Source: Oscillibacter valericigenes (lineage in GTDB: Bacteria > Bacillota > Clostridia > Oscillospirales > Oscillospiraceae). From it: 64,000 bases of DNA. Below, one piece after another: positions 1 to 9,945 of this stretch; the stretch's first letter is position 1, and each line of letters starts with the position of its first letter. The translations under genes were made by a program, and so were the position numbers. Under the pieces are notes generated by a model, which saw only the letters and a list, made by a program, of their open reading frames with translations, was not told the DNA's origin and searched no databases. Where the stretch lies: positions 1 to 64,000 of the forward strand of contig NZ_JACSNX010000012.1 in NCBI RefSeq assembly GCF_016902445.1, in the 5' to 3' direction.

Positions 1-60
1 CCCCTCCCCCTCCGGCAGGGAAAATTTTTTTGAATTCACAAATTCTTCATAGATACCCCC

Positions 61-89
61 TTTACAAAAGGAACGCATTGCGCTATGAT
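61..89 (+). promoter_or_regulatory. groESL sigma-A promoter
   Basis: A -35 box TTTACA (61-66) and a -10 box TATGAT (84-89) are separated by 17 bp. The predicted transcription start near 96 falls at the left edge of the CIRCE operator, the usual arrangement for HrcA-repressed chaperonin operons. Confidence 0.8.
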
Positions 90-92
90 AGC

Positions 93-127
93 AGCGTTAG
101 CACTCGAATGATATGAGTGCTAACGCT
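93..127. promoter_or_regulatory. CIRCE operator (HrcA site)
   Basis: The sequence contains the canonical TTAGCACTC-N9-GAGTGCTAA at 97-123. The inverted repeat extends by four more bases on each side (AGCG/CGCT), giving 13-bp arms. CIRCE is the binding site of the heat-shock repressor HrcA, so groES-groEL here is expected to be derepressed by heat shock. The hrcA gene itself is not in the window. Confidence 0.97.
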
Positions 128-172
128 GAACTTGTTTTTTCAAATTTTTATTTCTATAAGGAGGAACCCGTT

Positions 173-457
173 ATGAAACTCACTCCGCTTGCAGACCGCG
201 TCATCCTGAAGATGGTGGAGACCGAAGAGACCACCAAGGGCGGCATCATCCTCACCGGCAGCGCCAAGGAGAAGCCCTCCGTGGCCGAAGTCATCTCCGT
301 GGGTCCCGGCGGCAACGTGGACGGCAAGGACGTGGTCATGACCGTGAAGCCCGGCGACAAGGTCATCACCAGCCAGTACGCCGGCACCAAGGTCACCCTG
401 GACGACGTCGAGTACGTGGTCGTGCGGCAGAACGACATCCTGGCGATCGTGGAGTAA
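173..457 (+). CDS. groES: Co-chaperonin GroES (Cpn10)
   Basis: This 94-residue protein is the lid of the GroEL folding chamber and acts in the cytoplasm as a heptamer. It begins MKLTPLADRVILK and contains the typical GGIILTGSAKEKPS mobile-loop region, a VGPGG turn, and a C-terminal VVRQNDILAIVE strand, at normal family length. The reading frame is open upstream to 113, but the ATG at 173 is chosen because AAGGAGG lies at 158-164 and the conserved N-terminus begins there. It is the first gene of the CIRCE-controlled chaperonin operon; groEL follows after 170 bp that hold a palindromic element. Confidence 0.97.
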   Translation: MKLTPLADRVILKMVETEETTKGGIILTGSAKEKPSVAEVISVGPGGNVDGKDVVMTVKPGDKVITSQYAGTKVTLDDVEYVVVRQNDILAIVE

Positions 458-470
458 ATTCCCCAATCGC

Positions 471-590
471 AATTAGGAATTAGAAATTAGGAATGAGGAA
501 TTGTGGAGCCGCCTCCGGCGGCCAATTCCAAATCGTCCGGCTCCGCCGGACACCGGAATTCCTAATTCCTAACTCCTCATTCCTAATTCA
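471..590. repeat. Palindromic mini-element between groES and groEL
   Basis: The left arm carries repeated ATTAGGAA-type units (471-502) and the right arm carries the complementary TTCCTAAT-type units (556-590). Between them are two compact GC-rich hairpins, CCGCCTCCGGCGG and GTCCGGCTCCGCCGGAC. The whole segment can fold into one long imperfect hairpin. It looks like a non-coding interspersed palindromic or MITE-like repeat that has inserted between two co-transcribed genes. It could affect groES-groEL mRNA processing, which is inference. Confidence 0.6.
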
Positions 591-600
591 TGAAGCATGA

Positions 601-2256
<1,656 letters not shown>

Positions 2257-2582
2257 AAAATAGCCGCTGACCCTTGATACCGCTGGATCTTCTGTGGCTG
2301 GTGTCCCCGATTTACACCAAATCTACACCAATTCAGCGCTTGATAGGCAGAATATCAGCCCGCCGGTTCCTTTCGGAGCCGGCGGGCTGATCATGTTTAT
2401 GTATCCACTTTTCAGTCGTGACCACAAGAACTCTGGTCGTAAATTCTTCAGACCGTAAGTATCTGAAAATCACTCAATGCCATTTTGGGGATAGCTGCTA
2501 ACGGGTTTGGATCACCGACCCCTGTACGCGATCAGATGCCCATCGGCCGCTCTGGTTGAAGGCACTTCTTTCCCAACATATC
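2257..2582. other. Intergenic region with terminator hairpin and att-like direct repeats
   Basis: No convincing gene is present. It holds a direct repeat ACACCAAATC/ACACCAATTC near 2314-2334 and a strong hairpin at 2354-2391 (listed separately). The stretch 2400-2582 is less GC-rich than the flanks and shows no ORF or RNA that I recognise. Confidence 0.5.
2354..2391 (+). terminator. Hairpin terminator after groEL
   Basis: ATCAGCCCGCCGG (2354-2366) pairs with CCGGCGGGCTGAT (2379-2391) around a loop containing TTCCTTTCGGAG. A weak T-rich stretch follows. About 70 bp including this hairpin resembles the segment at 24545-24615, so it may be part of a small interspersed repeat as well as a terminator. 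Confidence 0.6.
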
Positions 2583-3119
2583 TTATCCGCGCAGGATCTC
2601 TCTGACGATGGGAGCCAGCGCAGAGAGATCCGTGAAGTCCACCTGTTTTCCGTAAGTCTCCAGCAGCGCCTGGTCCTCAGCGGACCTCTGCCGCGCCGGC
2701 TTCCTGCGCAGGGAGAAGCACATTGCGGCCATCATGGCCCGGTGGCGTGGGGACAGAACGGCATAGTCAATACCGCCCCGGAGGTGGAAGAGAACGGCCC
2801 GCTCCGAAAGCTCCGGCGGCAGCTGCTTTTGAAGTGCCGCGCGAATATGCGCCCGGTTCTGCGGCTCCGCAGGGTCGGCCAGACCCACAGTGGCCACGAT
2901 CAGCCGCTGGCCATCCCCGAGGGAAAGTCCTTTCATTGCCTGCTTGAGCCCCAGCACCCCGCCGGCATAGAGCGCCCCAAGATAGACAAGGATACTCCCC
3001 TCAGCCAGCCTGTGGAATTCCCCACAGGGGATGGCGGACAGGCCGGTGAGCCGGGAGAGCTCCTCCGCATACCGGCGGGTCGTGCCGTATTTGCTGCCAT
3101 AGACAATGATCCCGTCCAT
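2583..3119 (-). CDS. Flavodoxin-domain protein
   Basis: This protein of about 178 residues starts MDGIIVYGSKYGTTRRYAEE, the FMN phosphate-binding loop pattern (T/S-x-T/S-G-x-T) of flavodoxins. The ILVYLGALYAGGVLGLKQ segment corresponds to the second flavin-contacting loop. It resembles the flavodoxin/HemG-like family (menaquinone-dependent protoporphyrinogen oxidase type), but substrate and partner cannot be read from the sequence. The start at 3119 is preferred over the frame's upstream TTG because a GGGAGG lies 11 bases before it. It is a separate transcription unit or the distal gene of the minus-strand set that follows. Confidence 0.75.
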   Translation of the reverse strand: MDGIIVYGSKYGTTRRYAEELSRLTGLSAIPCGEFHRLAEGSILVYLGALYAGGVLGLKQAMKGLSLGDGQRLIVATVGLADPAEPQNRAHIRAALQKQLPPELSERAVLFHLRGGIDYAVLSPRHRAMMAAMCFSLRRKPARQRSAEDQALLETYGKQVDFTDLSALAPIVREILRG

Positions 3120-3178
3120 CTGTGAAAATGCCTCCCTTTGCACAGCGCATTTATCCAGCCCTGCGGTAAAATTTACGT

Positions 3179-4246
3179 TTACGACAGAGCGGCGATGATC
3201 TTCTCCATGGCGGCGTAGCTGGGCATGGCGGCCACCTGGGTGATCTCCGCGGCCAGGTGAGGGACGCCGAAGTGGTCTTCGTCGGCGTCCGTGCCGGATA
3301 CCTCGGTGCGGAAGCCGTGATTTTCCCAGGCCAGGCGCTGGACCTCCTCGTCCAGCAGGGCGTCGATGCCCGCCTCTCCTGCCTCATCCAGGGCGATGTA
3401 GACATGGGAGGACCAGACGGTGGGGGTGGGATAGAGCAGCACGATGTCATCCTTCAGCTGCGCCCAGTCCTCCGGGTTCTCCACAGCGAACTCCAGCAGC
3501 TGGTTCTCATAGCCGGCGATCACAGGCTTGGCCCCCATGCCGGTCTTGAGGAACTGGTCGAACAGGTCAGAGGAGGACGCCTCCATATAGCCCAGCTTTT
3601 CGAAGATGGCCTTCAGGCGGGGCAGCACGGCCTCCACACTGTCCGCATCCGCCACCCCGCCGCACAGCACATTGGCCAGCAGCCCCGCGAACATATTCCC
3701 GGAGTTGGAGCGCACAGGGTCGGTGGTGTTGACCGCCACGGTGCCGTAGAGCTCCGGCAGCCCCAGATCCGCCCAGGTGGTGCCCGCCTCGATCTCCGCC
3801 ACCAGAGCGGCCATGTCCATGTAGTAGACCCCGTCCCGCTCTGTCACCAGTCCCTCTTTCTGGAACGTCTCCAGGATGGGACGGTGGGTGTAGAGGACGA
3901 TGGGGGTGTTGAATACGATCTGGCTCTTGCCCGGCGCGCCGCAGAGCTGCTGGTAGTACTCCAGGGCGGTCTGGCTGGAGGGAAAGAGAAAATCCCGGCC
4001 CTCATGGTCCGCCGTGACCATGTCCAGGGAGCCAGCCTTGGCGTAATCCAGGGTGAGCCCGTACTCCCGCTCCAGAATGTCCTGTACCGCCTCGTCCTCC
4101 AGCAGGCCGATCTTTTCGCCCCCCACATAGCCCCGCAGGACGGTGGGCTCCGGCCGGGGGCCGCCGCCCAGCAGCAGATAGACCGCCGCCGCCCCGATGA
4201 CAACCAGCAGGATGATCAGACCGATCCATTTTGATTTGCTTCCCAT
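3179..4246 (-). CDS. Membrane-anchored extracellular solute-binding protein
   Basis: The 355-residue product has an N-terminal anchor helix (residues about 8-27, WIGLIILLVVIGAAAVYLLL) with no lipobox cysteine. The remainder looks like a periplasmic-binding fold of the bacterial extracellular solute-binding type: GYVGGEKIGLLEDEAVQDIL, then VFNTPIVLYTHRPIL, then a DPVRSNSGNMFAGLL ligand-loop segment. The start overlaps the end of the upstream XpaC-like gene by 31 bp, so the two are translationally coupled. No permease or ATPase of an ABC importer is nearby, so it may sense or scaffold rather than feed a transporter; that is inference. Confidence 0.65.
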   Translation of the reverse strand: MGSKSKWIGLIILLVVIGAAAVYLLLGGGPRPEPTVLRGYVGGEKIGLLEDEAVQDILEREYGLTLDYAKAGSLDMVTADHEGRDFLFPSSQTALEYYQQLCGAPGKSQIVFNTPIVLYTHRPILETFQKEGLVTERDGVYYMDMAALVAEIEAGTTWADLGLPELYGTVAVNTTDPVRSNSGNMFAGLLANVLCGGVADADSVEAVLPRLKAIFEKLGYMEASSSDLFDQFLKTGMGAKPVIAGYENQLLEFAVENPEDWAQLKDDIVLLYPTPTVWSSHVYIALDEAGEAGIDALLDEEVQRLAWENHGFRTEVSGTDADEDHFGVPHLAAEITQVAAMPSYAAMEKIIAALS

Positions 4247-4857
4247 TGGAATCCCTCCGTGTTCAGCAGGCTCTCCATGACCTTCATGTCCGCCTCCGCG
4301 TCAAACCGCTCCGAGGCCATCAACTGGCTGAGCTGTTCCTCGAACCCAGTCTTCAGCTTGGGCAGAATGGCCCGCACCTTCCGCTGGAACTCCCGCACCT
4401 CGGAAGTCCCCAGCCCGGCATCCTGGAACTTCACATACTGCCCCAGGATCCGGCCCACCGTGTCCAGATAGTAGGTGAGGAAGCGGTTGGCCGACGGGAT
4501 CTTCTCCGGATGCTCCCGAAGATAGCAGTAGAGGCGATCCCCCGTCTCCGTGAGGGCCAGGGCGTCCTCATGGGTCCGGACGTCCGTAATGCGGCCGGCG
4601 GCCGACCGGATGGCCTTCAGATCCCGCTCCGCCTCCTCCATCAGGGCCTGCATCTCGCCGCCGTCTGGCCGCTGGGCGAAATAGAGGGTGATGGGGTCCG
4701 CCTTTGGGGCCAGCAGGAACCACACTCCCAGATAGATTCCCACCCCCAGCACGGCGCTGAACAGGAAATTCCAGCGCAGGCCCAGGGCCAGGATCAAAAA
4801 GGCCGCGCCCCCCACGCCCAGCGACAGTACCAGTTGCCGCAGCTGTCCTTTCTTCAT
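4216..4857 (-). CDS. XpaC-like membrane protein
   Basis: This 213-residue protein has two N-terminal membrane helices (about residues 10-50) followed by a long, mostly helical cytoplasmic domain. The pattern is that of the XpaC family (5-bromo-4-chloroindolyl phosphate hydrolysis protein), which is usually encoded beside TelA-type toxic-anion-resistance genes. No telA homologue is seen in this window. It sits between the SBP-VWA lipoprotein gene (1 bp upstream) and a membrane-anchored binding protein, suggesting an envelope complex. The biochemical role of XpaC is not established. Confidence 0.7.
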   Translation of the reverse strand: MKKGQLRQLVLSLGVGGAAFLILALGLRWNFLFSAVLGVGIYLGVWFLLAPKADPITLYFAQRPDGGEMQALMEEAERDLKAIRSAAGRITDVRTHEDALALTETGDRLYCYLREHPEKIPSANRFLTYYLDTVGRILGQYVKFQDAGLGTSEVREFQRKVRAILPKLKTGFEEQLSQLMASERFDAEADMKVMESLLNTEGFQWEANQNGSV

Positions 4858-4858
4858 C

Positions 4859-6478
4859 TCAGTTGTACCCCTTCACGCTGCGGAAGGCCCCGATCAGGTC
4901 CTCCCGGCCGTCGAAGACCCGGGCGTGGGTCAGTTCCGCCAGCTCCTCCAGCTGGGTGGGATCGGCGGAGCCGAACATGATAGAGAACACCGGCACATCC
5001 GCCCCGAAGACCTCGTAGCCGTCCCGGAAGTCGGAAAAACTCCCGTCGGATACCCCGTCCGTCAGCAGGATGATGGCAGGGGTGTACTGGCTCAGGTCGT
5101 AGTTTTTCAGCTGCCGCAGGCCCTCCATGGCGGCATAATAGATGTCGGTGCCGCCCACGGCCTCCTCCGCCTCCACCTGAGTATAGAGGGCTTCCAGCTC
5201 CTCTCCGTTCCCAACGGCGGTGTAGACGTCCCGGGGGTAGCCCTCAAAGGGGATGAGGATATTGACCTCGTGTTCCGAGGCCTGGAGCAGATTTTGCTCT
5301 GCGTTCTCCTGGATCAGGATCTGGCTCATGGCCTCCACCATCTGTTCCCGGCCGATCCCCTCCATGCTGCCGGAGTAGTCCAGACAGTAGACCGTGAGGG
5401 AGGGCTTGCGGAACTCCGTCTGGTACAGGTTCAGACACTCCATGAGCACATCGGTGGAGGGCATCCGGATGGGGGAGAGCACCCGGTCCGGCTGGACGCC
5501 CCAGTCGGCGCGGAACACGTCGGCGTTCTCCGCCGACACCCCCTCGTAACCGGTGCGGCGGCCGGTGCGCTGGATCTCGTTTTGCACCTCGTCGGACAGG
5601 AGATACTCCTGTAAATCCAGAAAGGCCTGTTCCTTCTCGGTGTCCCCGTTGTCCACATAGCCCAGGGGGGAGTCGGCGATGGACAGGCCGTCATAGGGGT
5701 AGAGGGCATACAGCGTCTCCTCCCCCCGCGCCTCCAGCTCTTGATTGGCGCTGATGATGAGGCACTCATAGTTCACCATGGCGTCGTAGCCACCGGTGAG
5801 GAACAGGTCCTTCAGCCAGTCAGAGCTTCCGGAGGATCGATCCACGCCGGAGAGCAGCTGGGTGATCTGCTCCGCCAGGCCCGGGGTCTGGAGGTTCTCC
5901 GACGTGATCACATCCGGATTGCCCAGCAGGGCGTAGAGGAAGCCGATGTAGGCACTGCACCCGGAGTTGGACTGGGTGGCGGAGGTCATGCAGAACTCCA
6001 GCTCCCCCGCCTGGATGGCGGAGAGCAGGTCGCCCACCGACACCTCCCGGCCCACAAAGCCCAGCTCCTCCGCCAGGCTCTGGCGGATGCCGAAGACCAC
6101 CGGGGTGATGGAGATGGACTGGGCGTGCTTCACCCGGTACTGGGTGTCCCCGGCGGTGAGCCACAGGCTACTGGCCGGCCACACCGCGTCGTAGTCGATG
6201 GTCTCCCCCTGGAGGGCGCGCATGATGTCCAGGGAGCCCTGGTAGTCCATCTCGATGTTCACGCCCCGCTCCCGGACGAAGTCATCCAGGATACCCTCCA
6301 GCTCCTGGTTCTCCGAGCCGGAGAGAATGCGCAGCGTCACGTCACCGCCATAGTCGAAGGCGTGATCTCCGCTGGCGGAATCGCCGGTGGAGACTGCACT
6401 GTCAGACGGCGTCGGACCGCAGGCTGTCAGAATCAATGCCAATGCCAGGATACATACAGATAAAACCGCGCGTTTCAT
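4859..6478 (-). CDS. Lipoprotein fusing a solute-binding domain to a VWA domain
   Basis: The 539-residue product starts with a lipoprotein signal (LALALILTACGPT, Cys near residue 20). Residues about 45-330 look like an extracellular solute-binding domain (VTLRILSGSENQELEGILDD; DYDAVWPASSLW). Residues about 355-535 form a von Willebrand A domain with MIDAS residues visible as DYSGS, a GGTD threonine and TDGVSDG. VWA domains bind metal and protein ligands. The ATG at 6478 is chosen over the longer frame because it starts the signal peptide and has GGAAGG upstream. It is first in an operon with the XpaC-like and second binding protein. Confidence 0.75.
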   Translation of the reverse strand: MKRAVLSVCILALALILTACGPTPSDSAVSTGDSASGDHAFDYGGDVTLRILSGSENQELEGILDDFVRERGVNIEMDYQGSLDIMRALQGETIDYDAVWPASSLWLTAGDTQYRVKHAQSISITPVVFGIRQSLAEELGFVGREVSVGDLLSAIQAGELEFCMTSATQSNSGCSAYIGFLYALLGNPDVITSENLQTPGLAEQITQLLSGVDRSSGSSDWLKDLFLTGGYDAMVNYECLIISANQELEARGEETLYALYPYDGLSIADSPLGYVDNGDTEKEQAFLDLQEYLLSDEVQNEIQRTGRRTGYEGVSAENADVFRADWGVQPDRVLSPIRMPSTDVLMECLNLYQTEFRKPSLTVYCLDYSGSMEGIGREQMVEAMSQILIQENAEQNLLQASEHEVNILIPFEGYPRDVYTAVGNGEELEALYTQVEAEEAVGGTDIYYAAMEGLRQLKNYDLSQYTPAIILLTDGVSDGSFSDFRDGYEVFGADVPVFSIMFGSADPTQLEELAELTHARVFDGREDLIGAFRSVKGYN

Positions 6479-6634
6479 AGCAGCAGATCCTTCCTTTTCA
6501 GATGTGGTGCGCAGGCAGCGCAAGCCCATGCGCGGAATATATAAAATAATCCTAATCTACCATATCACAGCCGGCTTGCGCCCACTACCGCGGCGCAGTA
6601 AAATGCGTGTAAAATTTGTGCATCATCCTGGAAA

Positions 6635-6676
6635 ATGAACGCATCCCCCATGTGCGGGCATGGGGGATGCGTTCAT
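6635..6676 (-). terminator. Hairpin terminator after the RpiR gene
   Basis: ATGAACGCATCCCCCATG (6635-6652) is perfectly complementary to CATGGGGGATGCGTTCAT (6659-6676) around a 6-base loop. On the minus strand it overlaps the rpiR-type stop codon and is followed by a short TTTT. It ends the ECF transporter operon. Confidence 0.75.
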
Positions 6677-7497
6677 CCGTCTGGAAAATAGTCCTTTTTC
6701 ATCCGGTGCAGCGACTGGAGACGCTGCGTACCTTCGTCTCCCAACCGTTCCGCCACAGCGACTGCCAGAGCATCCAGCAGGGCGGCGGGAGCTGCCATAG
6801 AGTGATACTCCTTCTCTGTCCCCCGGTAGGCAAAGAGGCTGATGTCCGCCCGCTCCTCCGCGGGCAGGCAGGTGCGGCCCACAAAGGCCAAGGTCCGATA
6901 GCCGGCGGACCGGCTGTGCTCCAGGAGGATGCGGCCCTCCCGGGAGAGCTTGGAGAAGCTGAACAGCACCACCAGATCGTTCTCCGCCGCTTGCGCGAGT
7001 CCTTCCAGCAGTTCAGAACCGCCGGAGGGAAGGAGAGACACCTGTAAGCCCAGCCGCCGCAGGCGGAAATGGAGCAGCTGTGCCATGGAAGCGGAGGCGT
7101 TTTTTCCGTGAAGAGACACCCGCCGGGCAGAACAGAGAGCCTCCACCGCCCGGTCAAATTCCCCGGTGGAGAGCTGTTGTATGGTCTTCTCCAAGTATGC
7201 CCGCTGCCGCTCCAGCCAGGCTTGGGGGGCGAAATGATCCCCCTGACTGAGCGTGGCCGTCAGTTTTACCGCCGGGCCGGGAGACTGCTCCAGCACCAGA
7301 GATTTCAGCGCCTTGAAGTCCCGGCAGCCCACATGGCGGGCGAAGCGGGAGACCGTGGCGTCGGAGAGCTCCAGCTGCTGGGCCAGTTGGCCGATGGAAG
7401 AAAACAGGAAAGCATCCGTGTTGGTGTTGATATAGTCCAGGATCTTCTGCTCCGCCCGGGTCAGTTCCCCGGCCGGGGTGGGAAGGTGCAGGTCCAT
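6673..7497 (-). CDS. RpiR-family regulator (HTH + SIS)
   Basis: The 274-residue protein has an N-terminal RpiR helix-turn-helix (residues about 10-80: LTRAEQKILDYINTNTDAFL, then LSDATVSRFARHVGCRDFKA) and a C-terminal SIS sugar-phosphate-binding domain (about 105-250, including DLVVLFSFSKLSREGRILLE). RpiR proteins usually respond to phosphorylated sugars or polyols. It is the last gene of the operon that also encodes an ECF transporter, a PHP hydrolase and an inositol-monophosphatase-type enzyme, so it probably controls that operon in response to a phosphorylated metabolite (inference). Confidence 0.85.
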   Translation of the reverse strand: MDLHLPTPAGELTRAEQKILDYINTNTDAFLFSSIGQLAQQLELSDATVSRFARHVGCRDFKALKSLVLEQSPGPAVKLTATLSQGDHFAPQAWLERQRAYLEKTIQQLSTGEFDRAVEALCSARRVSLHGKNASASMAQLLHFRLRRLGLQVSLLPSGGSELLEGLAQAAENDLVVLFSFSKLSREGRILLEHSRSAGYRTLAFVGRTCLPAEERADISLFAYRGTEKEYHSMAAPAALLDALAVAVAERLGDEGTQRLQSLHRMKKDYFPDG

Positions 7498-7507
7498 GAC
7501 AACCCCC

Positions 7508-8293
7508 TCATTCTTTCAAAATTGCTTGCAGCGCGCTGTGGAGCCGCCCGTTAGAGGCCAGCAGAGGCCCGCCCTCCCGGAGGGATAGGGGGCTGCCGTC
7601 GGGGGCGGTGACTTTTCCTCCAGCCTCCGCCGCGATGCGCATTCCGGCGGCGTAGTCCCAGGGCTGGAGAGACAGTTCCACATAGCCGTCCAGCCGTCCG
7701 CAGGCCACCCAGCACAGGTCCAGGCTGGCGCAGCCGGTGCGGCGCACGTCCTGACACCGGTCATACAGCGCCCGCATCTGCCGGAAAGCCGCATCCGCCA
7801 GCTCCCGGCGGCCTGGGACGGTGCCCGTGGACAGGAGGCTGTCCTCCAGCCGGGAGACATCGCTGACGTGGATCGGGACTCCGTTTCGGAGCGCTCCGCC
7901 GCCCCGGCAGGCGGCGAAGCACTCCTCCGTATAAGGATTGTATACCACACCGAAGACGATTTGTCCACCCTCCGCCAGAGCCAAGGAGATGGCGCTGTGC
8001 CGGAAGCTGTGGATCAGGTTGGTGGTGCCGTCCACCGGATCCAGGATCCAGCAGGGGCGGCTCCAGTCCAGCCCCGTATTGTCCTGCTCCTCTCCCATAA
8101 ACTGGACATCCGGGGCCAGGGCGGCCAGACGCTTCCGCAGAAACGCCTGTACCGCCACGTCCACATTGGTCACATAGTCCGTTTCGCCCTTGGAGCGGAT
8201 GCTCTGAACGGCGGCGGGATCGGTCAGCAGTTCCCCCGCCTCCAATACCGTCTGGACGGCCCCCTCCGCCAGGGAATCCGTCAGGGCGGTCAT
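7508..8293 (-). CDS. Inositol monophosphatase family protein
   Basis: This 261-residue enzyme carries the family's metal and phosphate motifs in order: FMGEEQD (GEE), WILDPVDGTTNLIHSF (DPxDGTxN) and WDYAAGMRIAAEAGG (WDxAAG). Members are Mg2+-dependent phosphatases acting on inositol phosphates, 3'-phosphoadenosine 5'-phosphate or sugar phosphates. The precise substrate is unknown. Its start overlaps the stop of the PHP gene by 4 bp (ATGA), so both are translated from one mRNA. Position inside an ECF importer operon suggests a catabolic or salvage role for the imported compound. Confidence 0.88.
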   Translation of the reverse strand: MTALTDSLAEGAVQTVLEAGELLTDPAAVQSIRSKGETDYVTNVDVAVQAFLRKRLAALAPDVQFMGEEQDNTGLDWSRPCWILDPVDGTTNLIHSFRHSAISLALAEGGQIVFGVVYNPYTEECFAACRGGGALRNGVPIHVSDVSRLEDSLLSTGTVPGRRELADAAFRQMRALYDRCQDVRRTGCASLDLCWVACGRLDGYVELSLQPWDYAAGMRIAAEAGGKVTAPDGSPLSLREGGPLLASNGRLHSALQAILKE

Positions 8294-9087
8294 GCGGTGG
8301 CCTCCCGGGTCAGAATGGCCACGTAGTCGCCTCCCAGGGCATGGATCTCCTTCAAGGACCGCTTCAGCAGGCAGGCGGTGCGCACCTGGAAGGCGGCAGT
8401 GTCGGAGAGATCGATGGCGTAGCGGCCGGCTGTCATCTCCCCATAGAGGGCGGGGACGGTGTCCACCTCCCGTTCAAAGACCGTGGTGACGCAGCCGTAC
8501 TGCACCGCCTGATGGGTGTCGCTGCCGGACACCACAGGGATGCCCAGCTTTTTCCCCAGGTCATGGGTGAGCCGCTCCGTCCTCTCCCGGTCAAGAGCCA
8601 GGTCTTTCCCGTTCAGATCCAGAAATTTCAGGCGGCGGAGCTGCTCCTCCGGCAGTTCGGGCACATGGCCGCCGGCGCGGAAGGGGTGGCCGCAGCCCAC
8701 CACCACTGGGTACTTCTCAAACAAATCCATGAGCCGGGAGAAGGGCAGAAAGTCCCTCTTCTCCTTGTGGGGCTCCAGCCGCCGGTTCAGCTCCAAAATG
8801 GCCTCCAGGGGCCCGATGGACAGGATATGACCGCCCTCCGCCACATCCGTCTCCATGCCGGGGAACACCTTCAGGCCGTTTTCCAGCTCCAGGGCATCCC
8901 CGGTCCTGCGGCTCACCGAGGCGATGTAGCCGTACACATCGGCGAACTGGAGGGTGTTGAAGTGCTCCGTCAGGCACAGGGCGTCCAGACCGGCGGCTTT
9001 GGCCTCGCCGAAGAGCCAGTCGGTATAGGCAGTGGAGAAGGGGAGCTTTTTCGCCAGCTTCCCGTGGGTGTGAAAATCCAGGCGCAA
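8290..9087 (-). CDS. PHP-domain metal-dependent hydrolase
   Basis: The 265-residue protein begins MRLDFHTHGK, the first PHP motif (HxH), and contains ALCLTEHFNT, a GMETDV segment, the GCGHPFR motif and GSDTH near residue 185. These are the metal-binding motifs of the polymerase-and-histidinol-phosphatase superfamily. Full motif retention argues for an active phosphoesterase. It lies between the EcfT gene and the phosphatase gene, overlapping the latter by 4 bp. Whether it acts on the same phosphorylated substrate cannot be told from sequence. Confidence 0.85.
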   Translation of the reverse strand: MRLDFHTHGKLAKKLPFSTAYTDWLFGEAKAAGLDALCLTEHFNTLQFADVYGYIASVSRRTGDALELENGLKVFPGMETDVAEGGHILSIGPLEAILELNRRLEPHKEKRDFLPFSRLMDLFEKYPVVVGCGHPFRAGGHVPELPEEQLRRLKFLDLNGKDLALDRERTERLTHDLGKKLGIPVVSGSDTHQAVQYGCVTTVFEREVDTVPALYGEMTAGRYAIDLSDTAAFQVRTACLLKRSLKEIHALGGDYVAILTREATA

Positions 9088-9103
9088 GAGAAAACCTTCT
9101 TTC

Positions 9104-9940
9104 TTACAGCAATGTAGAGATCAGAACCGCCACCGCCACCACCAGCAGGGAAACTGCCAGGAAGATCCCGTCATTACAGGACACCTTCAGGGCGGCCAGC
9201 TTGATCTTTTTCACGGACTTGTTCACCGCCGCGTACCGGTAGCCCCGCAGCTCCAGGGCCTCCACCGTGGTGCGGGAGCGCTTGGCGGTGTTGAGCATCA
9301 GGGGGTAGAAGGACTGCATGATGATCTTCACCTGATAAATCAGATACCTCACCTTGCCCCCGAAGGTCTCGTGGGCGGGGGGATTGCCCCGCAGCCGGTA
9401 GGAGAGCAGCACGTTCTGGAATTCCTCCATCAGCATGGGCAGCATCCGGTAGGCGTAGGAAATGGAAAAGCTCAGCCGCTCCGGGCAGCCGTACCACATG
9501 AGACCGTTGGACAGCTTGTCCGGGTCCAGCCCGGAGAACACGGTCACCGAGGCCAGGGAGATGGTGGCCACCTTCAACGTGAGGATGAGCAACGGGGCAA
9601 TGGCGGAGGCGTCGCCTCCAAAGAGCAGGGTCACCACAAAGAGATACCCTGTCTGGGAGAACACCCCCAGGGCGAAGAGGAACAGCACCAGCCCTGCCAC
9701 TCTCGCCAGGAGGGTGGTGGCCATCACCAGCAGGAAGCACCCCAGCAGGAAGGGAATGTCGCTCACGAACCAGGGCACCAGGCCGAAGAACAGATACCAG
9801 GCCAGCAGGATTCGGGGGTCCAGGCCGGCGATCACGGTGTCATCGTTGCCATAGGCGTTCTTCAGCACCTGATTGCGCAGGAAGTCCATGGAGAGCTTAT
9901 CCAGGATGCTCTCCGAGAGTTTTGCGGTCAATTTTTCCAC
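9104..9940 (-). CDS. ECF transporter T component (EcfT-like)
   Basis: This membrane protein of about 278 residues has helices in LLAWYLFFGLVPWFV, PFLLGCFLLVMATTLL, and a C-terminal IFLAVSLLVVAVAVLISTL. Two Ala-Arg-Gly-type coupling segments are replaced by the related YRLRGNPP and ALELRGYRY, as expected for EcfT proteins that contact the ATPases. The frame is open upstream, but the GTG at 9940 is chosen: AGGAGG lies 10 bases before it, just past the ATPase stop. A GTG at 9949 overlaps that stop but is too close to the ribosome site. Confidence 0.85.
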   Translation of the reverse strand: MEKLTAKLSESILDKLSMDFLRNQVLKNAYGNDDTVIAGLDPRILLAWYLFFGLVPWFVSDIPFLLGCFLLVMATTLLARVAGLVLFLFALGVFSQTGYLFVVTLLFGGDASAIAPLLILTLKVATISLASVTVFSGLDPDKLSNGLMWYGCPERLSFSISYAYRMLPMLMEEFQNVLLSYRLRGNPPAHETFGGKVRYLIYQVKIIMQSFYPLMLNTAKRSRTTVEALELRGYRYAAVNKSVKKIKLAALKVSCNDGIFLAVSLLVVAVAVLISTLL

Positions 9941-9945
9941 AGCGG

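Noticed and set aside
8292-9117. Plus-strand frames over the PHP gene
   Set aside because: Antisense shadow of the PHP hydrolase gene, which retains all metal-binding motifs.
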